64,000 bases of DNA. Origin: Telmatactis stephensoni (Eukaryota; Cnidaria; Anthozoa; Actiniaria; Isophelliidae). The stretch is from the NCBI GenBank assembly GCA_029948255.1, contig JALIZF010001687.1, positions 434,001 to 498,000 of the forward strand, in the 5' to 3' direction. How positions within the stretch are numbered: the first letter of the stretch is position 1; the number at the start of each line of letters is the position of its first letter. Below, in pieces: positions 22,739 to 33,183 of this stretch. Below the pieces are notes generated by a model, which saw only the letters and a list, made by a program, of their open reading frames with translations, made no database searches and had not been told where the DNA came from. Both the position numbers and the translations under genes were made by a program.

Positions 22739-25175
22739 GTTTATTCCAGCTTTTCTACATGGTAGCTATACATCTGGAACTAATATAAAAATCTAATATA
22801 AAAACTAATATAAAAATCAATTTTTTATAAATTTTATTATTAAAAGTAGTGCAAAATTAAAAGTTCACTGTAAAACAATGTCATTATACATTTATTACTT
22901 GAGGGTTTGTCTAAACTTAGCCACAGTTCAACGTGCATAAGCGTCTATTTTTTCAAAGTCATCAGTCCCAAATAAAAGATAAATGATCAAATATAGGTAC
23001 AACGGACTTTTTGACATCAGATTTTTTTCTCTCAGGGTCTTTACCTTGAAGTGCTTTCCTTGTTGTCTTTCGAAGCGTAGTCCTCAGTACTTGTTTCACA
23101 CTCGATGCAGACGATTCTTAATTTTCAACTTTGGCTAGATTTTTAAGCAGCTTTACTGAAGGCATCTTCACGAAACGAAGAATACACAATCCTCAATGAC
23201 TCATTCCTTATGAGAAGTTTTTTGAAGCTACGAATCCAACTAAAAAGTCGTCCAGTTTTGTAAATGTTCTCTGTGTCCTTCGTCTTTCGAGCAGTTTTTG
23301 AAACGACGTACACCGGGCCCGAAAAAAATTCAAACGTACGGTTTTTTTTGCTTTAACTCGCCAAGATTAGCACCGATTAATGATCATGAAAATCGCTAAA
23401 TTTTTACGAGGTTTTCAGAATGATATTTTTAAGTTTTGCAAGTTTAAAACAGCAAGGAAACTTGTAAATTTTCAGTTTTCAAAGTGTCAGCGCGCGTCAA
23501 GTTGGCGCCAAAAAGCAATCAGCCAATCAGCATCGCGATGTACAGGGACGTATGTATGTATGTATGTATGTACGTACGGACACTGGGCTTCCTGTGTCGG
23601 TCCATGAAAAATCAACTGGATGGGTTACCATTTTTTCTTAGGTATGGTGCTCCGCTCGCGCGGGAGCTCCGCTATTAGGAGTAGCTCATCACCCTAGCCT
23701 TCCTTGCAGCTTAGTGCTGAATTACGAAGGGCGCAGCTCAACGTGATAGAGTCCTACCATTACGTACCTACCAATACGTACCTATTGGAACCTATTGGTA
23801 GGACAAATTAGGGTGATCATTGTACAACTGACCAACCCTCCCTATGTTAGGGGAGGGGGAGGCGCTATATCGGGGTGGTGAACTACTTCAGTGTTGTCGG
23901 TATGCCACAGGTTTACTCTTCATAGATTAATGTGGAAATTCATGTTAGAAATCATCAAGAGCTGACCTCCATGGTATGATATATCAGAAATGTTATATTT
24001 TTACTATCATAATTTGAATAACAGTCAAACTAAAAAGGTAATCGAGATAGAAGCACACAGACAGGGGAGGCACCAACTACTACATGTATGGGACGAACTT
24101 CTTTTTAAGTTAACGAATTAAAGCTCCGTCTAGCTTTTCAAGTAAACAACTTGTACAGAGTAAAAACTTTTATAATATAGCTTTTTTCTAACGAGCGCTC
24201 TGATTGGCTAAAAAGCGCTTGAAACCCGTGGTATATTTCCCCCATAAACCACGGCTCAACACATCTTTCTGCCGTAAAAAAAAAGAAGTTAAAAAACAAA
24301 AGAATGTTCAATATAAAATACGTTTTTTATTGTTTTCTGATATATTAGCAAGTCACAGTTCACGACTTTCACTAGAACCTGATGTTTTGCAATGAAAAGC
24401 GACTGATAAGAGCAAATCTGAAATCGTGTATGAAACTTTGGATAGTTTTTCACAAAACAAATAACTCAAAAATTCAGGCAGTATTATAAGCACAATAAGT
24501 TTATTAACAATATTTGTATTTTAAAACAAGTTACTTTCCTTGATAAAATATAGTTCCTTTCAGCAGACTGTTATTACAGCTTTGATGACAACAAGCAAGA
24601 GAGCAACAGCGTGGAAAAACTCTCAAACTTACAAGTGATAGTTGAAGGCCGTTAAATTTACTCAATTGCCTTTGAAATATTTGCAATTCTGACATATTTT
24701 TTTCTGTGAACAAAACGTACACATGTACAAATAAGCCAATAAAAACACGAGGAGTAAAAAGGCAAATTTATGCTTCAAAGCATTCACTTTCAGAGCATCG
24801 AAATTACGGCAAAGCTTTTAAAACTTAAAAAAGTCTGTAAAAAGGACTTAATCCGCCTAAAAATTTTTGCACATACAAGGAAAAATTTTTTTCAGTGAAA
24901 ACATGTATGCTTAGACACAAGAAAGTATAGAAAAGTACCTCAAAAGAGCAAATTTGTTGTCCACAACTTTCATGTCAACCTTCTTCAACGCGCCGACTTT
25001 CATGTCCGAGAGGGGAGTGGGTACGAGTCCCCTAAATGAAGAAATCAGCGAATTGGACCTCATAGTATAAAAAAGCTTATAAAAATGGATAGGATTCCAA
25101 AGTTTCATCACGATTCATCAAAAATTAAGGAAGTTATAGTCATTCAAAAATGCCAAATATTGCAAAGAAATATAT

Positions 25176-26778
25176 AGTCCAGAACTGGACCCACTTTCCT
25201 CAATAACAATTATATACAATAAACAGTGGACGAAGAAATAAAAGAAGCGCGCGCGCATTCGAAAGAAAATTGAGAAAAGTGGGTCCAGGGAAATTTGCCT
25301 GCGCATGCGTCTCTACATCCAATCACAAGTCACCATGAGCCCACACTCATCATTTATAGCGGCCGAACTACGAAAAATGGCGTGTTTGTCAAATTTTACT
25401 TACAGATGTTACTATAAACTAAACGCGATTTTGAGACGGCATTATCGGTTTATAATGACGGCTAGTTGGGAGAAAATATATTCGGTTTTGGCGGAGTTTT
25501 TCCCCAACGCGATTCTAACTATTTTTTGCGAAGAAAAAAGAGAAAAGTTATCGTTTTTGATTGATTGGACGCGAGATTCTCTTTACCTGCAAAGTTGTAG
25601 GAATTACAGTTTCCATGGCAACTTCTTTCTTTCTTTGCAAGAAGAAAGCCAAAAAGGAAACGGCGGCCAGACTCGGGAAGCTTTCTCTCGCTTGAAAGAG
25701 GTGAGTTAATTATAGAATCAAGTCCAAAAGCTCACAAAATGAAAGAAGTACGGGTCATTTGATGCTTTTGAAGATTTCTTTTTGCTGTTTTTTCAAAACT
25801 GGCGAAAAACAATCGAGCTGACCGACATGTGAAACTGAGTGAAAGTTTGTCAAAATATTGCTTCAACCTAAAGGAATAATGCTGAAAAGTTATTGAAAGG
25901 CATTAAAAAGGTAGTCCACTGACTTGTGTATTCCTTGTTTATTTCATTTAAAAAGTTATTTGTTTCATCTTTGTTTAAACAATACCGTTTTTGTCTTCAT
26001 AAAGGACAATTTGTTTGCTTTGCTGAAAATTCACTCTTTTGCTGTGACTTTGAACTCATTGAAGCCGGAAACGAAAGCGAAATTACCGATTATACTCATC
26101 AAACATTATTTTTTTTACTTAGGATGATTTCTTTTTACTTTTTTTTCGTGATTATTGTGTAGTTATTTTATCTACTGGTAGTTTAGACCAACAGATTCCA
26201 GTTCAGTTTACTTTTCGCAATAGTCGTGTGTAGCTGTAATTCAACTTAGCGGCTATTTTTTTATCAAAGTATGTCATTCTTTTCGGTCATTTTATCACGG
26301 ATATTATCTGAAAAGTTGTTTTATATTTGCTACTCAATTTTGAATTGATTTTCATAGATTTTTGTGATACACCACCGTCAAGACTCAGTTACGGAAGTCA
26401 AGCGTAATTTATCTTTGAGAAAAGTATGCAAAACTTGCATTTGCTCTGGCTTCAGAACAAAGTTTAGGTGACACTTCTCCTGCCGATTGACAAGCCGCTT
26501 CGATAAAAGAATCTGAGTTATCATTACGAAATTTTCCGAACATTTCTTCACGCCACGAATCGCAGACAGCTGCCATTTTTATTTGGCGCGAAAAGTAAAC
26601 CAAGAGGGTGTGTCAATCATTGCTCAATACTCACATCCCGAAAACGGGATGTGAACTGACGCATGCGCAGGCAAATTTCCCTGGACCCACTTTATCGAGT
26701 CCGTTAGCGTTACATCGCTCGCTCCAATTTTAAATTTTGGCCGCGCGCGCGAAGATAAAGTGGGTCCAGTTCTGGACT
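25176..26778. mobile_element. 1603-bp transposon with perfect 11-bp target duplication
   Basis: AAGAAATATAT stands on both sides (25165-25175, 26779-26789). The ends AGTCCAGAACTGGACCCACT and its complement are followed inward by a second inverted block (AAAGTGGGTCCAGGGAAATT, TGCCTGCGCATGCGTC) at 25276-25312 and 26659-26693, so each terminus is itself a stem-loop. Just inside each end an ATG in good context (AAAAATGGC) opens a frame pointing inward: 134 codons on + (25305-25706) and 55-64 codons on - (26603-26409). A target duplication of 9-11 bp fits Mutator-like elements (inference). No known transposase motif recognised. It is inserted in the larger foldback 24992-27159. Confidence 0.75.
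25305..25700 (+). CDS. Candidate exon of unknown protein inside transposon
   Basis: The open frame begins at ATG 25305, with other in-frame starts at MSPHSSF and MACLSNF (AAAAATGGCG context). It runs to a good donor, GAAAGAG|GTGAGT at 25701. Segments include NAILRRHYRFIMTASWEKIY and FFPNAILTIFCEEKREKL. I recognise no family. It lies just inside the left terminus of the element 25176-26778, with a mirrored start (MAAVCDSWREEMFGKFRNDN, from 26576 on the minus strand) inside the right terminus. It may be the first exon of an element protein, or chance. Confidence 0.2.
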
Positions 26779-26873
26779 AAGAAATATATGGTTTGTGGGG
26801 AAAGGCTTCCCCACAAACAAAAGATTCCTATGCAATTCTTGGCATATTTGGAATTTTGTTATTCTCTACTTTC

Positions 26874-27015
26874 ACATTCCCCATAATGCCCTCTGTTTTT
26901 GGGGGGTAGTTATTGTAATTCAAATGTATTTGATTTTAATAACAACTGATTTGATTAGCATTACAATAACTACCCCCCAAAAAACAGAGGCATTATGGGG
27001 AATGTGAAAGTAGAG
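26874..27015. mobile_element. 142-bp hairpin MITE
   Basis: CTCTACTTTCACATTCCCCA...GGGGGGTAGTTATTG is mirrored almost perfectly in the right half. TATT flanks both sides (26870-26873, 27016-27019). It is nested in the right arm of the foldback 24992-27159. Confidence 0.75.
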
Positions 27016-27362
27016 TATTCGCTCAATATCTATTCAAATTCAACAAAAATTAGGAATCATACTTATTTTTATGAGTTATTTCAAGAAATAAGGTTCTTTA
27101 CCCCAATTTCTTCATTTAGGGGACTCGTACCCACTCCCCTCTCGGACATGAAAGTCGGCAAATTTGTCTCTTCGCAAAGGACGTCGATGACGTCATTTTC
27201 AAAATCAAGCCAATCACAACGCTCGTTGTATCTCAATCTCGAAGTAATGAGCAATCTTATTGGCTCTCTCATGATTCTTAGGAGAATTGATATTTTCATC
27301 TGCGAAATTTGGTTTTAAATGTTAGTTTTTTGCTTATAATTATTTTCCGCTATATTATAAAA

Positions 27363-27547
27363 GCAATAAACGATAGATTTCAGTGGTTTATCGGGGAAAT
27401 AAACCACTTGGGATGTTGGGAGAACACTCGAAAAGGCCGAAAATCACTCGCCTACGGCTCGTGATTTTTTAGGCCTTTTCTCGTGTTCTCCCAACATCCC
27501 GCGTGGTTTATTTCCCCGATAAACCACGGAAATCAATCGTTTATTGC
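27363..27547. mobile_element. 185-bp near-perfect palindromic MITE
   Basis: GCAATAAACGAT ... GTGGTTTATCGGGGAAATAA ... GGATGTTGGGAGAACAC is mirrored as GTGTTCTCCCAACATCC ... ATCGTTTATTGC with a loop of about 15 bp. Related GTGGTTTAT / ATAAACCAC motifs appear at 24224-24260 and 45045-45085. Confidence 0.75.
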
Positions 27548-28232
27548 TTAAAAAAAGTGATCTTCTATTATCACCTACCTGTACTGATCATAAGCTGACA
27601 CAGTATATTTCAGTATGAACTGAATTTGCAGTTTTTTTCAAAAAATTTTACACCCCAAGGTCACATGACCACTTCATATCATTTCGGCAAACGAAAATGA
27701 AGCTCATATTATATTGATCAAGTTAAGAAAGTTGCATCCATCCCCAAAACAAAGGAAAACGTTCTAATTCGTGTTCAAATTCGTAAAAATTTGCCGCGAC
27801 CCGTCCAGTCACAAACGTTTTTGGTTAAAATCGGGATTCAGATTCGCAATTCCGAAATTAACGTTCCTGTCGTGTCATGGGACTGTTTTTGCAATTCATC
27901 ATATCTTCAGGTAGAGTTTGAAAAATGTGTCCTCTAAAACAGACCCATATCAAACAATTGTATGTCGTTCGTGTGGGATCCCTGTGTTTTTGAGAATCGG
28001 GCTCCCTTTATCTACATACGGGATATTTACAAGATGGCGGTGTTAAGTAGTCTTTTCGCTATCACTTCTGTAAGTTTTGGGCGATTTTGGGCTTTAAAAA
28101 CCAAGAAAAACACCAAAAAAGAGTTCAAACGTACTTCCAAATAAGGTAAGATTACCATATATGGATGTGAATACGAACGACAGGTTTTTTAAGGCAATTG
28201 TTTGATATGATGATTCAACGCGATCCATCACT

Positions 28233-29488
28233 GGTCCCCTTCACAGTTCTCTGCGCCATCTTGAAAGGTAGCCATGCATTTGCATCGAAGCGAGACAAAC
28301 GGTGAGCCATCGCCAGAAATGATAACCGTGGCGCCTGCCGTGAGCGGTCAGCAGTTATACCCTAAAGCTCTGAAATTCCAAAATCCAGAGGTCCAAAGCC
28401 AGCTATTTCTTACTTTAGCTAGCTTATTCTTCTTTGCATAATCTGAATATTTATTATGATAATTAAAAATATAGGAAAGGCATCCCTCTGATGAAAATGT
28501 TGTGGTTGATTTAACTTTAAAATTTTCATAAATATTCAATACGTCTGACATATTCAAATAAGTTGCCGCGAACTCATATTTCGCGCCAAGGGTGCGTCCA
28601 CTGTCCTAACTATTCAGAGGCTCGATCAAGGAGTTTGACTTCAATTTGGTGTATCGATCACGAGTTTTCAATTGACCCAATATTACTCAAACTATTGCCC
28701 CAGAAGTTATTGGAATATGGACTTGTGATATCGCAGGTTGCCAACAACACGTCGAAGAAGTGCTTTTTGAATTGAAAAAATGATATTTCAATTTACTCCT
28801 CAAAGAAGTAGAAAGACTTCGAATGTACAGTTGGTCAACCAAAATTCATCACAAGAGGTCCAACGTTTTTACTAGTACCTTTATTATGGTATTATAAGCC
28901 CTTAAAATAAATAAATAAATAAATATTCTTTATTCATCCTCGGATTTTCTGAGTACCATTTCTGCTAATATCTCCGAGACTCATTCGCACACTCGCTACC
29001 CCTACATTCGATATATACTCTGCATGCAATTTAAAAACTCACATGTTGATTTTTGCTGAGGGAGGAAAAACCCTTAATATTAGTGGATTCCAGTTTCATG
29101 GTACTGGGTCTTATGGAGTGTTGGACGAGAGTTTGCCTGGAAAGATGCAATGCGAATTTTACACTTTGGTCAGGGATTTTTCTATTTTAACTTAGATTAC
29201 ATGTTCAAATTCAACTTTTGAGGTTCAACCTTTGGGCATACTATATTCGAAATGCATAAATCGAGCTTGAGTAAAAGCTGGCATACATTTTCTTGTACGA
29301 TTTGAGTGATAGCGAGCAAGTTGAAAGGGACTGGGGCGAGCAACACGGAGCTGATTTCTGGCGATGTTGCAATGATAGGGACCTGTGAGTAATTGTCCTA
29401 GGTGTTAAAAAGGTATCTATCATTGCACGCGTACCGTTCGTCTCGCTTCGATGCAAAGGCAAGATGGTGCAGGGAACTGTGAAGGGGA
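28233..29488. repeat. Inverted repeat pair, about 55-70-bp arms
   Basis: GGTCCCCTTCACAGTTCTCT ... GCATCGAAGCGAGACAAACG (28233-28302) is mirrored at 29435-29488 (CGTTCGTCTCGCTTCGATGC ... AACTGTGAAGGGGAC). A similar piece is at 59529-59582. Probably the ends of a 1.25-kb element; no protein recognised. Confidence 0.6.
28905..29080 (-). mobile_element. SINE family A, 3' fragment
   Basis: On the minus strand CCTCAGCAAAAATCAACATG is followed by GCGAGTGTGCGAATGAG and an (ATTT)n tail (28905-28923 on the plus strand). The tRNA-like head is missing. Confidence 0.75.
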
Positions 29489-29804
29489 CTATTCCGAACG
29501 GAAAAGCGAATTGTATTTTGTACAATGCTTGACTTGTTATATCTCGGGTAGCAAAGTTGTGAGTGCAAAGATTGGGGAAAAATTCCCTTACTCACCCAAC
29601 AAGGGTAGAGACGCAGCATAAAAAGGAACTTTAAGTCCAAAACCTCTTGAACGTTTTTATTGAATAAAAGAATGCTTTTTGTTCAGAGACAGTTTCACGA
29701 TGTCAACGTTAACATGCCTCAAACTTGTGCAGCTGATTTCAGTTACACGTGCACTATTATACGACAAGTGAGAAGGTGGAAGTGCCAATAAAAGAAGATA
29801 CCTT

Positions 29805-30120
29805 GACACTAGTGAAAAACGTCTGCGCATGCTAGTAGTCACGTCTTCGTGCTTTTGTAAACTAATGCAAATTTCGCTTTCATGCCTGCCTTCAACAATG
29901 GTTTTCACAAAATGTCAAAACTTAAAGTCAGTTCTTGAAATTTAGGGCCATATTCACAAAACGTCTTCATTAACGCAATATCTTTGTCTCACAAAAGTAT
30001 GCAAGACAATGTATACACCGAGAACACGAGCATTTCATTTCAAGCTAAGATTAAACTCACGCGTGTTCTTAAGAAAACATCGTAATATGCACGCGTGCAC
30101 AGACGTTTTTCACTAGTGTC
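29805..30120. mobile_element. 316-bp MITE with 9-bp target duplication, copy 1
   Basis: The ends GACACTAGTGAAAAACGTCT and its complement are flanked by AGATACCTT (29796-29804) and AGAGACCTT (30121-30129), a 9-bp duplication with one change. The interior matches, in inverse orientation, the copy at 57584-57896. It is inserted at the very end of the next element (30121-30601). Confidence 0.85.
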
Positions 30121-30601
30121 AGAGACCTTAAGATTAACGTTTACGGCGAACGGCAAAACACAAACGGCAAACATATGTTTGTACATATCTAGATCTGGAT
30201 TCCATGAACCAATAAATGCGGTTTTGTACAAAACTTATTTTGTCTAAAAATTTCATGTTTGTTAAAATAGCAATGCCGTCACTATAATTTATTGGTAGCT
30301 CCGATGAAAACTCGAAACTATCCCTAGACTTGCTATGTAATATTTTTTGTTAATAAGGTTTTTGGCCGCGACGCATTTTGCGATCAAACAGCGGAGGTAC
30401 GCCTCAAACAAAACCCAGTCGAGCCACCTTAAGTGAAGATATTCGTATTTTCTGTCATTAAGAGGTTTGTTCCCTATTTGTTTATTTGATTGATTTAATA
30501 ACTAGAGTAATATATAAAATATAAATCAAAGTCGAACATTTTTGCCGTTTGTCGTTAGCGGTTTGCCGTAAGCATCAATCTTAAGGTCTCTAAAGACATG
30601 G
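30121..30601. mobile_element. TIR element, AGAGACCTTAAGATT ends
   Basis: AGAGACCTTAAGATTAACG at 30121 is mirrored by AATCTTAAGGTCTCT ending at 30601. Complementarity continues inward through TTTACGGCGAACGGC against GCGGTTTGCCGTAAG. Non-coding. Confidence 0.75.
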
Positions 30602-30970
30602 AAAAAACCCTGACTCCATCTTCCATCGATACACCTCATACATGGTATTTTGTTAACGACATTAAGTTTACAATATGATTTCCAGTCAGTCATCACGTGA
30701 TCATCAGAAGAATATCCTCAGTGCCATTTCTGTGAAAAGTCAAAAAATAGTCCTTTTGAATATGATTCATTAATAGTGTTAAGTAAAGTGGTTCCTGCTT
30801 CAATCGAGTGTACCCCAAACGAAACGACGAGGGATTCAAATCGTATACTTCTTCTTGTTTGATTTTATTCGATCTACGTAAGTTACAGCACTCGTATCAA
30901 AATCTTATAATATATCGGAATAACAAATCATGCAAAACTACTTACTTCTGTGGAATCTCCCATCGCTTAA

Positions 30971-31957
30971 GGTATCAGGGTACCCCAAAGTTTCTCAAAA
31001 GAGTCGATTTTTACTTTTTTACATTTTCTGATAGAATACACAATAAGCTATGATTTAGTGAAAAAAATATTTCACTGGCGATTATTAATAGCCAGTTATA
31101 AACGAAAAACTTTTTTCCAGCTTAATCCCTGGCAATTATATGTTGACATCACTTGTCAATGACCTGTCATCAAGAGAGCTTGTCGGTGAAGAATATATTT
31201 GTCTAAACTATCGAAACTTTTGTAAAAAGATTATTCAACAAGAGCCAAAGTCCAATGGGATCAAATTGCCTTGACTTCCCGCCATTTGTGTGGGAAACGT
31301 AACGAGAATTTGGTTGCCCTTTACTTCAGCTGTCATCGGGCAAGATTATTATGTGTTATAATCCCCTTGTATCAACAAACCCGCTTCTTTGCTCCAAAAT
31401 ATTAATACATTTTTGCGTTTTTCTCGGAAGTGAATTTACGTTCAATTAGCCGTATTGTATTTTGAGTTCCCGGTCAAAGGGATTTTAATGGATTCATCTG
31501 AAATTTGGCAGAGGTCGTCTTCGATAGTTGTTCTTTAAAAGTGTGTCTCCGATTTTCGATTTTTTGCTCCATTCCAAAGTTATCGTCTGTTTTGTATCGG
31601 ATACAGCTATTTTGGCGGTGTTGTAACTTTAGGAACGTATAACAGAACAACGGGGCAACTAATCAAAAATCTGAGACACACTTTTGACAAGTGATATCTC
31701 ATGATCTCAGAAAGATAGTAAACATTGTTTTCGGATCAATATTGATTGACCGGGAACTCCGCGAAGACACCTCGGTGAAAATTTGAATAATTCGCTCTAA
31801 CCTAAAAGGAAAAAAATATTTTACGATAAAAATAATAGAAATAGTTTCTATATTTATTCAGCTTTCTAAAAATGTATACTTTAATGGGGTTTAGACTAAA
31901 TGTTTTGGCGCAATATAGAGTTGAACGCACACCGGTCGCTAGGGGTACCCTGATACC
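30971..31957. mobile_element. 987-bp TTAA-flanked TIR element
   Basis: GGTATCAGGGTACCCC (30971) and GGGGTACCCTGATACC (to 31957) are perfect 16-bp inverted repeats. Both are flanked by TTAA, the target of piggyBac-type transposases (established). A second inverted pair inside is TTCCCGGTCAA / TTGACCGGGAA. No transposase frame. It lies between the gene A transmembrane exon and gene B. Confidence 0.8.
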
Positions 31958-32162
31958 TTAACTTCACTTAGTCTTAGCTCTAGCTTACACGTGTTCTACA
32001 ATAATTCTTAATTGACCCATCTTAAAATATCATGTAATGTAATCCTATATGTCAATCATACTTAACTTGCGTTACAGTACAAACAATGACGTTAATCAAT
32101 ACAAAGACAGTTCATAGTAATCTATCTCTAGTTGAACAGTAACAAGATATATTTGACGAAAC

Positions 32163-32428
32163 ATAAAGTAAAGTAAAGCGACCATATTTAACTTAACGTC
32201 GATAACTCGTAACAGTAATTCAACGGACAAACCTAAGGTCGACGGTGCGCTCATTTTACTCCCCTCTCTCCATCAGTGCTCCGTTTTAAGGGTATTTAAA
32301 GCTAATTAAAGCTGCACAGATTGGAAAGACGGAAGTCGAAACAAGGATGTGAGGTCTGGCTGGGGAACGAACTCGTGACCTCTCGGCCAGAAGGCCGCGC
32401 ACTAACCAACTGTGCCATCCTTGCTCCT
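32163..32428 (-). mobile_element. tRNA-derived SINE (family B), copy 1
   Basis: On the minus strand the head GGAGCAAGGATGGCACAGTT GGTTAGTGCGCGG carries a tRNA-like A-box region, and a degraded B box (GAGTTCGTTCC) follows. The body and tail match 60062-60388 down to AAAGTAAAGCGACC, with only two or three units of the pentanucleotide tail. Just beyond the head, 32419-32460 is a short perfect palindrome (CCTTGCTCCTTCAAAT). Confidence 0.75.
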
Positions 32429-32507
32429 TCAAATAATAATAATAATTTGAAGGAGCAAGGTGTCCAAATTATAATAATATTACTGAATTAATAACCACAG
32501 TGCTTAC

Positions 32508-32617
32508 CTTTCGACAAACAACGTAGATGAGGATTATAAGTGCAATAAATATAAGGACACAGACTGCCAGTGACACAGAAAAAACAATCAAGATATCTTC
32601 TCTTTTATCCAACAATT
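32508..32617 (-). CDS. Gene A exon 22 (transmembrane helix)
   Basis: Acceptor ACCGCAG, donor AAG|GTAAGC, 110 nt, phase 1 in and phase 0 out. It encodes ELLDKRED, then a helix of about 26 hydrophobic residues (ILIVFSVSLAVCVLIF...), then CRK as a stop-transfer signal. Confidence 0.88.
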
Positions 32618-32980
32618 CTGCGGTATAAATTGTAAGTATGCTTACACAGAATCAAAGAACAATAGACCTAGTCACTCTTGTAACAATGTTTACCTAATTC
32701 AGCGTGACAAACTGAGAATTCATTTCATTTTCTTTACAACCTTGAAAATATTCAAAAGTATCTCGTGATCAAAAACCAATAAATTTCGGCAATCTCCAAG
32801 ACGATGGTTAATCAAAGTTTGTTATGCTGAATTGGGTAAACGTTGTCACTAGAGTGATATCAAAAGGAATTGTCCATGCAAAAAGTTCCCGTTTGTCCCT
32901 GAGACATGTCCCCTCTAGTAGTATGATATATAGTTGAATGTTCGACTAACCTTGTGCTTGTTTTTCGCTAATGCGTTCTG

Positions 32981-33064
<84 letters not shown>

Positions 33065-33091
33065 AATAAATAATAAAGAAAGAAATATATA

Positions 33092-33135
<44 letters not shown>

Positions 33136-33139
33136 AAAA

Positions 33140-33183
<44 letters not shown>

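Larger units (their letters stand above)
24992..27159. repeat. Large foldback with 54-bp perfect arms
   Basis: 24992-25045 (GCCGACTTTCATGTCCGAGA...) and 27106-27159 are exact reverse complements over 54 bp, with weaker complementarity inward. The element at 25176-26778 and the hairpin at 26874-27015 are inserted between the arms. Confidence 0.75.

Noticed and set aside
23040..23150. Terminal cytoplasmic exon of gene A
   Set aside because: A phase-0 reading after AAATCTAG would give PKLKIKNRLHRV and stop, but the acceptor has no pyrimidine tract and the sequence lies inside a mobile element.
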